Shown one piece after another: positions 7,050 through 15,150 of a stretch of 16,886 bases of DNA (positions within the stretch are counted from its first letter, which is position 1; every line of letters starts with the position of its first letter). The notes beneath the pieces are model-generated. The model ran no database searches. It was not told where the DNA came from and saw nothing but the letters and a program-made list of their open reading frames with translations. The DNA comes from an uncultured Pedobacter sp. GTDB taxonomy: Bacteria; Bacteroidota; Bacteroidia; Sphingobacteriales; Sphingobacteriaceae. The position numbers and the translations under genes were made by a program. The stretch spans positions 1-16,886 of the forward strand of contig NZ_CAMLHF010000116.1 in the NCBI RefSeq assembly GCF_946479715.1, written 5' to 3'.

Positions 7050-8141
7050 ATGAGTTTAATCCACAAAATAGGCCTCACCTTAATTAAGAGTGTGGGGCAT
7101 GTAACCGCCAAAAGTTTGCTGGAGCATTTTGGTAATGCCGAGGCTGTATTTAAAGCAAGTAGAAAAGAATTATTGCAAATTCCCGGGATTGGGCCTGCAA
7201 CCGCAGATCAAATCCTGACTAATGATGCCCTAAAAACTGCTGAAGAGCAACTGAAATTTATTAAAAAGCAGAAGGTTGATGTTTTGTTTTATACCGATGA
7301 TAACTATCCTAAGAGGTTAAAAAACTGCTTTGATGCACCAGTGTTACTATATTATAAAGGTACTGCCAATCTTAACCATAGTAGAATTATAAGCGTTGTT
7401 GGGACCAGAAAGGCAACCGAATATGGCAGGCAACTGTGCAAGCAACTGGCTGTAACTTTGGCCGATTATGATGTTATTATAGTTAGCGGCCTGGCATATG
7501 GGATTGATATAGCTGCTCATAAAGAGAGCTTGTATCAGGACATACCCACCATTGGAATTCTTGCTCATGGACTGGATCGGGTTTACCCTCCAGTACATCA
7601 GCCAATTGCTCAAAAAATGATGCTAAACGGTGGTTTGCTCACCGAATTCCCGTTGCACACCAATCCGGATAAAGAGAATTTTCCGAAGCGAAACCGCATT
7701 ATTGCAGGGCTTGCAGACGCCACAATAGTTGTAGAAGCCACTGCTAAAGGAGGTGCTTTAATTACAGCTGATATTGCAAATTCCTATCATCGGGATGTTT
7801 ATGCTTTTCCCGGCAGAACAACCGATGTGAGCTCTGAGGGATGTAATTTCCTGATTAAAACAAATAGGGCAGCGCTGATTAATCATGCAAAAGACCTGGC
7901 TTATTATCTGGGATGGGATGAAATAAAGACAAAAAAGACTAAGCAAACTCAATTGTTAATAGGCCTCTCTACTGAAGAACAGAAGATTGTTGACCTTTTA
8001 CAGGTAACGAATTTAAGGATTGATGAACTGTCCATACGGTCTGAAATTCCTCAAAGCAAGCTCGCCATGCATTTGTTAAACCTTGAAATGCAGGGGATTC
8101 TGATCTCTTTACCGGGTAAAACCTATAAATTAAGTGGTTAA
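7050..8141 (+). CDS. dprA: DNA-processing protein DprA (Smf)
   Basis: A 363-residue DprA/Smf protein. In naturally competent bacteria DprA binds incoming single-stranded DNA and loads RecA; it is also widely conserved in bacteria not known to be competent. The N-terminal part has helix-hairpin-helix character with IPGIGPATADQI at 44-55. The central Rossmann-like core shows VVGTRKAT (116-123), SGLAYGIDIAAH (146-157), GILAHGLDRVYP (169-180), FPKRNRIIAGL (211-221), KGGALITA (233-240) and the FPGR turn (253-256). The C-terminal segment from about residue 305 is the winged-helix DprA_WH domain. Length and motifs are normal. It is divergent from the blaI-like gene. An exact TAnnTTTG lies at 6961-6968, so the BlaI-like operator might influence it. 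No clear terminator follows before the next gene. Confidence 0.95.
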   Translation: MSLIHKIGLTLIKSVGHVTAKSLLEHFGNAEAVFKASRKELLQIPGIGPATADQILTNDALKTAEEQLKFIKKQKVDVLFYTDDNYPKRLKNCFDAPVLLYYKGTANLNHSRIISVVGTRKATEYGRQLCKQLAVTLADYDVIIVSGLAYGIDIAAHKESLYQDIPTIGILAHGLDRVYPPVHQPIAQKMMLNGGLLTEFPLHTNPDKENFPKRNRIIAGLADATIVVEATAKGGALITADIANSYHRDVYAFPGRTTDVSSEGCNFLIKTNRAALINHAKDLAYYLGWDEIKTKKTKQTQLLIGLSTEEQKIVDLLQVTNLRIDELSIRSEIPQSKLAMHLLNLEMQGILISLPGKTYKLSG

Positions 8142-8211
8142 GGTTCTGTGTTTACCTATATATTGCATTGTTTGTAAGTCTATTGGAGTACTAGATTAAA
8201 ATAATATTCTA

Positions 8212-8287
8212 TATTTTTGGTTATTTCAATATTAAATTACGAATATTCATTTATAAATAAAATTCCAATCTTCAATCTGTATTTTTG
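8212..8287 (+). promoter_or_regulatory. Two exact TAnnTTTG -7 boxes upstream of the CBS-domain PLP enzyme
   Basis: TATTTTTG occurs at 8212-8219 and again at 8280-8287, 68 bases apart. The upstream copy would give a leader of about 65-70 bases. The downstream copy ends 4 bases before the ATG at 8292, so a transcript from it would have essentially no leader. Neither copy has a TTTG at 19-base spacing, so these are -7 matches only. Confidence 0.4.
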
Positions 8288-8291
8288 TACC

Positions 8292-9653
8292 ATGTGGTAC
8301 AACAATATTTTAGAAACCATTGGTAATACTCCATTGGTAAAATTGAATAACATTACAAAGGATATTCCGGCTACGATATTGGCTAAAATTGAGACAACCA
8401 ACCCTGGTAACTCAATAAAAGATCGTATGGCGGTTAAGATGATAGAAGACGCTGAAAAAAGTGGTAAACTGAAACCTGGCGGTACAATAATAGAGGGAAC
8501 ATCCGGAAATACCGGTATGGGATTAGCTATGGCGGCCATTATAAAAGGTTACAAGTGTATTTTTACTACCACAGATAAGCAATCAAAAGAAAAGGTAGAT
8601 GCTTTACGTGCCTTTGGTGCAGAGGTAATAGTATGTCCAACTAACGTTGAACCAGAAGATCCAAGGTCTTATTATTCAGTATCTACACGTTTAGAGCGTG
8701 AGGTTCCAAACTCATGGAAGCCTAACCAATATGATAATTTATCTAACTCACAGGCCCATTATGAGCAAACTGGTCCTGAAATTTGGGCACAAACTGAAGG
8801 AAAGATCACTCACCTGATAGTAGGTGTTGGTACAGGAGGCACAATTTCTGGTACCGGGAAATACCTTAAAGAACAGAACCCTAATATTAAAGTTTGGGGA
8901 ATTGATACTTATGGATCGGTTTTCAAGAAATATAAAGAGACCGGAATATTTGATAAAAATGAGGTCTATCCTTATATAACTGAGGGCATTGGAGAAGATT
9001 TTCTTCCTAAAAATGTTGATTTTGATATCATCGATCTTTTTGAAAAGGTAACAGATAAAGACGCGGCTTTAATGACGCGTGATATAGCGCGCAAAGAGGG
9101 AATTTTTGTTGGTAATTCAGCAGGTTCTGCAGTTGCCGGACTGTTGCAATTAAAAGATAAATTGAAGCCTGAAGATGTTGTAGTGATCATATTTCATGAC
9201 CATGGCAGTAGATATATGGGTAAAATGTACAACGAGGATTGGTTAAGGGAGCGTGGCTTTTTAAAGGACGAAAAGCTTACTGCTTCTACTATTATCGATA
9301 AAAAAGACAAAACAGAAATTGTAACTATTGATTGTGAAAAGACTATTCTTGAAGCAATAAATACAATGCATATGTTAAATATATCGCAAATTCCGGTTAC
9401 CCAAAAAGAAATGGTTGTTGGTAAGCTGGCCGAAGGTGATATTTTAAAGGCTTTAATGGAAAATCCGTCACTTAAATCAGCTAAGGTTCAGGAGATTATG
9501 TCATCCGGATTTCCTTTTGTTGACCTCAATACATCAATTGACAGGATTTCTGCGTTAATAAACATAGAAAACAGTGCGGTACTGGTTGAGACAGAGGGGG
9601 GTAAGATCGAGATTATCACTCAGTATGATATTATTAATGCTATTTCTGCTTAA
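8292..9653 (+). CDS. PLP-dependent cystathionine beta-synthase/cysteine synthase-type enzyme with C-terminal CBS domains
   Basis: A 453-residue fold-type II PLP enzyme. It would catalyse a beta-replacement on serine or O-acetylserine, giving cystathionine or cysteine in sulfur amino acid metabolism. The catalytic domain covers about residues 1-330: NTPLVKL (12-18), NPGNSIKDR (37-45) with the PLP lysine Lys43, the substrate loop EGTSGNTG (68-75), and the phosphate-binding VGVGTGGTISGTGK. Residues from about 340 form a pair of CBS motifs (VTIDCEKTILEAI... and FVDLNTSIDRISAL...), a regulatory module in related synthases. No N-terminal haem domain is present. The reading frame is open upstream to a TTG at 8217, but the conserved protein begins at MWYNNILETIGNTP, so I chose the ATG at 8292. 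Choosing between cystathionine beta-synthase and cysteine synthase needs substrate data. Confidence 0.92.
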   Translation: MWYNNILETIGNTPLVKLNNITKDIPATILAKIETTNPGNSIKDRMAVKMIEDAEKSGKLKPGGTIIEGTSGNTGMGLAMAAIIKGYKCIFTTTDKQSKEKVDALRAFGAEVIVCPTNVEPEDPRSYYSVSTRLEREVPNSWKPNQYDNLSNSQAHYEQTGPEIWAQTEGKITHLIVGVGTGGTISGTGKYLKEQNPNIKVWGIDTYGSVFKKYKETGIFDKNEVYPYITEGIGEDFLPKNVDFDIIDLFEKVTDKDAALMTRDIARKEGIFVGNSAGSAVAGLLQLKDKLKPEDVVVIIFHDHGSRYMGKMYNEDWLRERGFLKDEKLTASTIIDKKDKTEIVTIDCEKTILEAINTMHMLNISQIPVTQKEMVVGKLAEGDILKALMENPSLKSAKVQEIMSSGFPFVDLNTSIDRISALINIENSAVLVETEGGKIEIITQYDIINAISA

Positions 9654-9685
9654 ATAAGCAACCGAGACAAAAACCACTATACAGT

Positions 9686-9712
9686 AAAAAAGCCCCAATT
9701 TGGGGCTTTTTT
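9686..9712. terminator. Bidirectional intrinsic terminator between convergent genes
   Basis: A nearly perfect palindrome with 13-base arms around a single central T. The A-tract, AGCCCCAA, TTGGGGCT and T-tract form a GC-rich stem flanked by A6 and T6, so each strand reads as a stem followed by a U-run. It lies 32 bases after the stop of the CBS-domain enzyme and 22 bases after the stop of murA, and so can end both transcripts. Confidence 0.93.
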
Positions 9713-9734
9713 ATTTATCGTATAATAATGTTTT

Positions 9735-11060
9735 TTAGTGAGAAGGAGCAGAAGCCTCGATACGTTTAATTTGTGCACCTAATGCACGTAAACGAATGTC
9801 AATGTCTTGATAACCACGCTCAATCTGCTCAATATTAAAGATGGTAGATTTTCCTTCGGCCGATAGGGCCGCAATTAATAAAGAAACTCCGGCACGTATA
9901 TCAGGAGAAGTCATGCTGATCCCTCTAAGTTTATATTTCTTGTCAATACCGTTAACGGTAGCTCTATGCGGATCGCAAAGAATGATCTGGGCACCCATAT
10001 CAATCAATTTATCAACAAAAAACAATCTGCTTTCGAACATTTTCTGGTGAATAAGCACGTTTCCTCTTGCTTGTGTAGCAATAACCAACACAATGCTTAA
10101 AAGATCCGGAGTAAAGCCCGGCCATGGAGAATCGGCAATAGTAAGCATTGAACCATCTATAAATGACTCAATTACATAATGTTTTTGAGAAGGAATATAG
10201 ATGTCATCACCTCGTAATTCAAATTTGATACCCAGCTTTCTGAATACATCAGGAATTACACCAAGCTCAGAATAGCACACGTTTTTAATGGTGATTTCGG
10301 ACTCGGTCATTGCTGCTAAACCTATGAATGAGCCAATTTCAATCATATCGGGAAGCATTCTATGTTCAGTGCCACCTAGTTTTTCCACTCCTTCAATAGT
10401 AAGCAGGTTAGAACCAACACCGGTGATTTTTGCACCCATGCGGTTCAGCATTTTACAAAGCTGTTGCAGGTAAGGTTCACATGCCGCATTATATATGGTA
10501 GTAGTACCTTTGGCAAGTACGGCTGCCATAACAATATTGGCAGTTCCTGTTACCGAAGCCTCGTCTAATAATATATATGCGCCTTTTAGATTTGTAGCAT
10601 CTACATTAAAAAACTCTTTTTTAGAGTCGTACACAAACTTAGCACCTAATTTTTCAAAGCCTAAAAAGTGAGTATCTAATCTTCTCCTGCCTATTTTATC
10701 GCCTCCCGGCTTAGGAATTGCAGCGGTACCAAAACGGCCCAAAAGTGGACCAACTATCATGATTGAACCTCTTAAACCACCGCCTTTAGCTTTAAAAGCA
10801 TCGGATAAGAAGAATTTAAGGTCAATGTTTTTAGCTTCAAAGGTGTAGGTATCTTTAGACAAGCGCTCTACGGTTACTCCCATATCGCCCAGCAATTCAA
10901 TAAGCTTGTTTACATCTTTGATATCTGGAATATTACTGATGGTAATTTTCTGATCTGTTAATAAAACAGCAGCGATGATCTGTAAGGCCTCATTTTTTGC
11001 TCCCTGAGGATGAATTTCACCCTTTAACTTCTTTCCACCAATTATTTCAAATGCGTTCAT
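9735..11060 (-). CDS. murA: UDP-N-acetylglucosamine 1-carboxyvinyltransferase MurA (Asp in place of the fosfomycin-target Cys)
   Basis: A 441-residue EPSP-synthase-fold enzyme. MurA transfers enolpyruvate from PEP to UDP-GlcNAc, the first committed step of peptidoglycan synthesis in the cytoplasm. Landmarks are QGAKNEAL with Lys22-Asn23 near the N-terminus, LRGSIMIVGPLLGRFG (96-111), the catalytic loop PKPGGDKIGRRRLDTH (116-131), and GFTPDLLS with Asp319, corresponding to Asp305 of E. coli. In the loop, Asp121 replaces the E. coli Cys115 that fosfomycin alkylates. The same Cys-to-Asp change is known from mycobacterial and chlamydial MurA, where it gives intrinsic fosfomycin resistance, so the same is expected here. 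Length is slightly above the usual ~420 residues, without a visible extra domain. It follows the DUF4290 gene by 38 bases on the same strand. Confidence 0.96.
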   Translation of the reverse strand: MNAFEIIGGKKLKGEIHPQGAKNEALQIIAAVLLTDQKITISNIPDIKDVNKLIELLGDMGVTVERLSKDTYTFEAKNIDLKFFLSDAFKAKGGGLRGSIMIVGPLLGRFGTAAIPKPGGDKIGRRRLDTHFLGFEKLGAKFVYDSKKEFFNVDATNLKGAYILLDEASVTGTANIVMAAVLAKGTTTIYNAACEPYLQQLCKMLNRMGAKITGVGSNLLTIEGVEKLGGTEHRMLPDMIEIGSFIGLAAMTESEITIKNVCYSELGVIPDVFRKLGIKFELRGDDIYIPSQKHYVIESFIDGSMLTIADSPWPGFTPDLLSIVLVIATQARGNVLIHQKMFESRLFFVDKLIDMGAQIILCDPHRATVNGIDKKYKLRGISMTSPDIRAGVSLLIAALSAEGKSTIFNIEQIERGYQDIDIRLRALGAQIKRIEASAPSH

Positions 11061-11098
11061 ACTACTGTTAAGGATCTAAATATTAAAATTGGTAAGAA

Positions 11099-11770
11099 TT
11101 AATGTCTCTGCTTAGGGTTATTGTTACGTTGCTGACGGTTGTTATTATTTTGTCTGCCTTTATTGTTATTGTTGTTTCTACCGCGGTTGTTGTTATTTGT
11201 AGGTCTGCTTACAACAGGCTTAAATTCAACTTTGTTTAGATTAACATTATCATCCAGTTCAAGCTGACCGCCAGATAGTTCACGTAAATTTTTGAAGATT
11301 GTTTCATCAGCTACGCTATCTTTATTCCAGGTAACATAAGCCATTTTCATGAAGTTAGCTATGCCTTGTACCATAGCAGCTCTGCGTTCCGGTTCATCAA
11401 CAGCTTTAGCCTTTTCAATCATTACTTCAACCGTTTTGCCGTAATGCTTGTATTTGATTTTTTGCTGAGGATAACCAATATGGTCAGGTTTTATTAAAGC
11501 TGCTTCAGGAGTAGGCTTAGGATAAGGACTGTCCACATCTATTTGATATCCGGATATGATGTGTAAATGGTCCCAAAGTTTATGTTTAAAATCGGCAACA
11601 TCGCGCAAATGAGGATTTAAAAATCCCATTAAGTCGATCACTGCCTGTGCGTATTTATTACGTTCTTCACGATCTGGTAATTCAATAATGTACTTAACCA
11701 TGTTTTGTACATTACGGCCATATTCGGCCAGAATTAATTCGTTTCTAGTGGTATTATAGTCGAAATTCAT
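11099..11770 (-). CDS. DUF4290-family protein with Asn/Arg-rich tail
   Basis: A 223-residue soluble protein that I recognise as the DUF4290 family, a Bacteroidota protein of unknown function. The folded part (about 1-180) is largely helical and starts MNFDYNTTRNELILAEYGRNVQ; it includes DLMGFLNPHLRDVADFKHKLWDHL. The last 35-40 residues are an unusual low-complexity tail made almost only of Asn, Arg, Gly, Gln and Lys (from RPTNNNNRGRNNNNN to the end), likely disordered and able to contact nucleic acid. No signal peptide or membrane segment is seen. It lies directly upstream of murA on the same strand, so the two are probably co-transcribed. I recall this neighbourhood being common in the phylum, suggesting a cell-envelope or growth link, but no function is demonstrated by the sequence. 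Confidence 0.85.
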   Translation of the reverse strand: MNFDYNTTRNELILAEYGRNVQNMVKYIIELPDREERNKYAQAVIDLMGFLNPHLRDVADFKHKLWDHLHIISGYQIDVDSPYPKPTPEAALIKPDHIGYPQQKIKYKHYGKTVEVMIEKAKAVDEPERRAAMVQGIANFMKMAYVTWNKDSVADETIFKNLRELSGGQLELDDNVNLNKVEFKPVVSRPTNNNNRGRNNNNNKGRQNNNNRQQRNNNPKQRH

Positions 11771-11891
11771 TTAATTTATTTCTATGAAGTAGTCGTTCAG
11801 GAATAACGGCTAAATTTCAATTTTTATATAATTCTCGTTGTAGATTATTTATAAGCCTTACGATTCTCTGTCTAAGTTAATACAGATTTAG

Positions 11892-11922
11892 CAAATATAT
11901 ATCTTATTTAACAATTCGCAAT
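11892..11922 (-). promoter_or_regulatory. Candidate Bacteroidota promoter for DUF4290-murA
   Basis: On the minus strand, TATATTTG at 11892-11899 is an exact TAnnTTTG -7 box. ATTG at 11919-11922 gives the -33 TTG at 19-base spacing. The -33 part lies inside the last codons of uvrD (stop at 11904-11906). Start of transcription near 11885 would give a leader of about 115 bases. Confidence 0.5.
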
Positions 11923-14228
11923 TTAGCAAATTTTAATAATAACTGCTTATTACCCAGTCCCTGAAAAAATACAGTAGCTTTTACATCAGGTAATGTACCT
12001 TCTAGGGCAACTATTTTACCAAAACCGAACTTCTCATGTTCTACATCCATGCCATTTTGGAATAGATTGGCAGCATCAGGAGCGAAACCAGGTGTTGGTA
12101 CGTGCGCCTTTGGAAGCAATGAAGTAGTTTTTGGACGAGGGGCAGGGGAGCTGGTTCCTGTAGCTGTACCCGAACCTGAGCTCGACATTGCAGGTTTTGG
12201 TTTGCTAAAGCTATCCCTTTGTTGTGTCCAGCTTCTGCGTTCGCCATCAAAACTGTCTTGTCCTAAATTGCTTTTAGCTGGTTTTACCACTTCAATTTCT
12301 AAATAGCGGGCATTAATTTCATTTATGAATCTGCTTGGTTCACAATTGGTTAACGTTCCCCAACGGTATCTGGAAGTAGCATAAGTTAAAGTCAGCTTCT
12401 TCTCTGCCCTTGTTATGGCAACATAAAATAAACGTCGTTCTTCCTCCAGGTCGGTACGCGAATTTAAACTCATTTGCGAGGGGAACAGATTTTCTTCTAA
12501 TCCCACTACAAATACGTTTTTAAATTCCAATCCTTTTGCAGAGTGTATGGTCATTAACGAAACAGTTTCTTTATCTTTTTCATCCTGTCTATCGTCATTG
12601 GTTAACAACGCGATATCCTGCATAAAAATAGCAAGGCTCCTGTCTTCAATATCTTCACGCTCAGCAAATTCTTTGATACCATTTAGTAACTCCTGAATGT
12701 TTTCGTATCTGCTGCGTCCTTCAATACTATCGTCGGTATGTAATTCTTTTAATATTCCCGAGTGCTGTGCAATATAGAGTGCGGTTTCGTAAGCATCCAA
12801 TTTTTTAGATTCTGCGGCAAAGCTTTGTATCAGCATGGCAAAATCATTCAATTGGTTTGCTATTCTTCCTTCTATATACTGTTGCGGACTGCATATTACC
12901 TGCCACATGGTGATGTCATGCTTATCGGCGGCAACTATGATCTTCTCAACCGTAGTATCACCAAGTCCGCGACGAGGGTAATTGATTACTCTTTTTATCG
13001 CCTCTTCATCACTAGGATTAAAGGTTAAACGGAAATAGGCAATTAAATCCTTTATCTCCTTACGTTGATAGAAGGAGAGGCCTCCGTATATTTTATAAGG
13101 AACATTTAGTTTCCTTAAAGCCTCCTCCATAGCCCTTGATTGGGCATTTGTTCTATATAGAATGGCAAAATCACTAAACTTAAGTCCTTTTGAACTACGA
13201 TCCTGAACAATAGCTTCGGCAACCAGTTTACCTTCTTCGTTATCTGTAAATGCGCGCTGAACTTTAATTCTATCGCCGGCCTCATTGTCAGAAAATACAT
13301 TCTTCTCCAGCTGGTTTTTGTTGTTTGCGATGATGCTGTTGGCAACCTCAACAATGTTTTGAGTAGAGCGGTAGTTCTGCTCTAATTTATATACCTGCAA
13401 CTCAGGATAATCACGTTCAAAGTTTAATATATTCTGAATGTTTGCACCCCTAAAGGCATAGATACTTTGGGCATCATCACCTACAACGCATATATTTTGG
13501 TATGCAGCGGCCAGTTTTTTAACAATTGTGTATTGCGAAAAGTTGGTATCCTGGTACTCATCCACCATCAGGTATTTAAATTTCTGCTGGTATTTATTTA
13601 ATACATCCGGATGATTTTTAAGCAGGACATTGGTTTTGAAAAGTAAATCATCAAAATCCATTGCTCCGGCTTTAAAACACCGTTTAGTATATGTTTCATA
13701 AATAGAACCCATTAAAGGGCGTTTATTGCTGACGTCTTCAGCCTGAATTTCAGCACTTTGAAGATACTCCGAATAAGAAACCAGGTTATTTTTAGCAGAC
13801 GAAATTCTGTTATAAACAAAGTTAGCGTTATACAATTTGTCGTCAAGCTGCATCTCTTTTAATATAGATCTGATCAGACTTTTACTGTCGTCCGTATCAT
13901 ATATTGTAAAGTTAGATGGATATCCGATTTTTTCAGCTTCAACCCTTAATATCTTGGAAAATACAGAGTGAAAAGTACCCATCCAGATGTTTTTTGCTTC
14001 CGGGCCAACTACTTTCATAATCCTCTCGCGCATGTCTTTAGACGCCTTATTGGTAAAGGTAAGTACAAGAATATTAAAAGGATCCACACCTTTTTGAATC
14101 AGATGGGCTACTCTATATGTAATTACACGTGTTTTACCGGAACCAGCACCTGCAACTATCATTGCCGGGCCTTGTGTGTTTTCTACTGCTGCGCGTTGTT
14201 GGGGGTTTAAACCTGCTAAATAATCCAA
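11904..14228 (-). CDS. uvrD: UvrD/PcrA-type superfamily 1 DNA helicase
   Basis: A 774-residue 3'-5' DNA helicase of the UvrD/Rep/PcrA group, acting in nucleotide-excision and mismatch repair and in clearing stalled replication or transcription complexes. Helicase motifs appear in order: the Q-like motif LNPQQRAAV (7-15), Walker A AGAGSGKT (26-33, Lys32), TFTNKAS (57-63), DEYQDTN (223-229), GDDAQSIYAFRGA (250-262), QNYRST (284-289), TIHSAKGLEF near 558 and YVAITRAEKKL near 600. The C-terminus, after a Ser/Pro/Thr-rich linker, has a Tudor-like end (VEHEKFGFGKIVALEG...) as in PcrA. The start is TTG: an in-frame TAA lies 8 codons upstream, no ATG lies between, and LDYLAGLNPQQR is the natural family start. 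A canonical promoter lies about 60 bases upstream. Confidence 0.96.
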   Translation of the reverse strand: MDYLAGLNPQQRAAVENTQGPAMIVAGAGSGKTRVITYRVAHLIQKGVDPFNILVLTFTNKASKDMRERIMKVVGPEAKNIWMGTFHSVFSKILRVEAEKIGYPSNFTIYDTDDSKSLIRSILKEMQLDDKLYNANFVYNRISSAKNNLVSYSEYLQSAEIQAEDVSNKRPLMGSIYETYTKRCFKAGAMDFDDLLFKTNVLLKNHPDVLNKYQQKFKYLMVDEYQDTNFSQYTIVKKLAAAYQNICVVGDDAQSIYAFRGANIQNILNFERDYPELQVYKLEQNYRSTQNIVEVANSIIANNKNQLEKNVFSDNEAGDRIKVQRAFTDNEEGKLVAEAIVQDRSSKGLKFSDFAILYRTNAQSRAMEEALRKLNVPYKIYGGLSFYQRKEIKDLIAYFRLTFNPSDEEAIKRVINYPRRGLGDTTVEKIIVAADKHDITMWQVICSPQQYIEGRIANQLNDFAMLIQSFAAESKKLDAYETALYIAQHSGILKELHTDDSIEGRSRYENIQELLNGIKEFAEREDIEDRSLAIFMQDIALLTNDDRQDEKDKETVSLMTIHSAKGLEFKNVFVVGLEENLFPSQMSLNSRTDLEEERRLFYVAITRAEKKLTLTYATSRYRWGTLTNCEPSRFINEINARYLEIEVVKPAKSNLGQDSFDGERRSWTQQRDSFSKPKPAMSSSGSGTATGTSSPAPRPKTTSLLPKAHVPTPGFAPDAANLFQNGMDVEHEKFGFGKIVALEGTLPDVKATVFFQGLGNKQLLLKFAKLRIVK

Positions 14229-14287
14229 AATCCGTTCCTGTTTCTGCTTTTAGGGTATAATACTTAAGATATAATCTTTTTAGGTTA

Positions 14288-14318
14288 CAAAGCTACATTT
14301 TTTAGGAGTTGTTTCAAA
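14288..14318 (-). promoter_or_regulatory. Bacteroidota primary-sigma promoter for uvrD
   Basis: Read on the minus strand: TTTG (14315-14318), a 19-base spacer, then TAGCTTTG (14288-14295). Both elements match the TTTG-N19-TAnnTTTG consensus exactly. The start of transcription would fall near 14282, about 55 bases before the TTG start codon. Confidence 0.72.
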
Positions 14319-14348
14319 AAGTATCTGGTACTGTTTCCAGTTCGAATT

Positions 14349-14537
14349 TTACTTAGATAGTGTTTTCAATAGCTCCTTGGCTGGAACAGATTTAACATTT
14401 CCATCTTTATCGCCAACTATCAAATTTTCGTTGTTGGCTGCTGAAGATTCAGCAAGTTTACGAAGTGCCTTGTTAAGCCCTATCATTACCTTTTCAGTGA
14501 ATGTAGAGTCCTGAATTATATGATCAATATTTTTCAT
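14349..14537 (-). CDS. Small 62-residue partner protein of the zeta-like kinase
   Basis: A 62-residue acidic/basic mixed protein with no family I can name. Residues about 3-35 look like one or two amphipathic helices (FTEKVMIGLNKALRKLAES). Residues 39-61 look like a short beta-hairpin plus helix (NLIVGDKDGNVKSVPAKELL). The form, a helix followed by LIV-x-DKDG-V...P-EL, resembles short proteins that I recall next to zeta-like kinase genes in other bacteria. Its ATG lies inside the 3' end of the zeta-like gene, overlapping by 14 bases in another frame, so translation is probably coupled. The pairing suggests an antitoxin or accessory subunit, but the order is the reverse of the common antitoxin-first layout. 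It ends about 30 bases before the -33 element of the uvrD promoter, with no terminator seen. Confidence 0.75.
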   Translation of the reverse strand: MKNIDHIIQDSTFTEKVMIGLNKALRKLAESSAANNENLIVGDKDGNVKSVPAKELLKTLSK

Positions 14538-15102
14538 GGCCTTGCTTTATTATTCTATCCCAAATGTCGTTATTAAAAACTGTTTTTCCAAAGCTGTCGC
14601 TTTTAGCAATAACTTCAGGCATTAAATCAATATTATCAACCAACGTCCATTCATTACAAATTGGCATATACAATTGACATAGGTTTTTAATTCCACGGTA
14701 ATATCTTCTTTTAATTACATCTTCGGGTATATCATGTCCTCCATTACTTACGCGTTTTGCTACCCGTTGTATTGCCATCTGAGGGGAGCTTAACCAAAAA
14801 TAAAGCAAGCTTACTTCATAGCCCTTTTCTTGTGCTTTCTTAACCATTGTAACGTAACTTCTTGTTGATAATGTGGTTTCAAACGCAAAATCAGCACCCT
14901 CATTCATTAATTCCTGGATTCGGCTTAACATTATTCTACCTGCTTCAAAAGCAACACCTTCCGGATTAAAGGGTGAAATTCCTGCTGCTATGTTATCAGC
15001 ATTAACGAACTCTTTGCAGTTCAGTATTTCTGGTAATATAGTGTAACTAGCAGTGGTTTTACCTGCACCATTACATCCTGCTATAATATATAGATTAGAC
15101 AT
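14524..15102 (-). CDS. Zeta-toxin-family P-loop kinase
   Basis: A 192-residue single-domain P-loop protein of the zeta toxin/AAA_33 group. Walker A is AGCNGAGKT (8-16, Lys15). VNADNIAAGISPFNPE (34-49) supplies the Asp36 that corresponds to the catalytic base of zeta/PezT. FAFETTLSTRSY (72-83) with Glu75 matches the substrate-binding motif. The lid region holds Arg113, Arg117 and KRRYYRGIKNL (131-141). Characterised zeta toxins phosphorylate UDP-N-acetylglucosamine and block cell-wall synthesis, but chromosomal homologues of this short type (no epsilon) are poorly characterised and some may be ordinary kinases. Its 3' end overlaps a 62-residue gene that may be the partner. Upstream lies a long inverted repeat (15151-15245), placed so that transcription from the DUF6266 gene would have to cross it. 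Kinase call firm; toxin role inferred. Confidence 0.87.
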   Translation of the reverse strand: MSNLYIIAGCNGAGKTTASYTILPEILNCKEFVNADNIAAGISPFNPEGVAFEAGRIMLSRIQELMNEGADFAFETTLSTRSYVTMVKKAQEKGYEVSLLYFWLSSPQMAIQRVAKRVSNGGHDIPEDVIKRRYYRGIKNLCQLYMPICNEWTLVDNIDLMPEVIAKSDSFGKTVFNNDIWDRIIKQGHEKY

Positions 15103-15150
15103 GACTACGAAGTTACCAAATATTGAAGAGTTGAGGTATGTTTTGTTGCT

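Noticed and set aside
8217..8291. N-terminal extension of the CBS-domain enzyme from a TTG start
   Set aside because: The extension is low-complexity and hydrophobic, while the conserved protein starts exactly at MWYNNILETIGNTP encoded from 8292. A -7 box also overlaps this stretch.
14320..14332. AGTATCTGGTACT as an operator upstream of uvrD
   Set aside because: The symmetry is limited to 4-bp arms with a mismatch inside, which is easily expected by chance.
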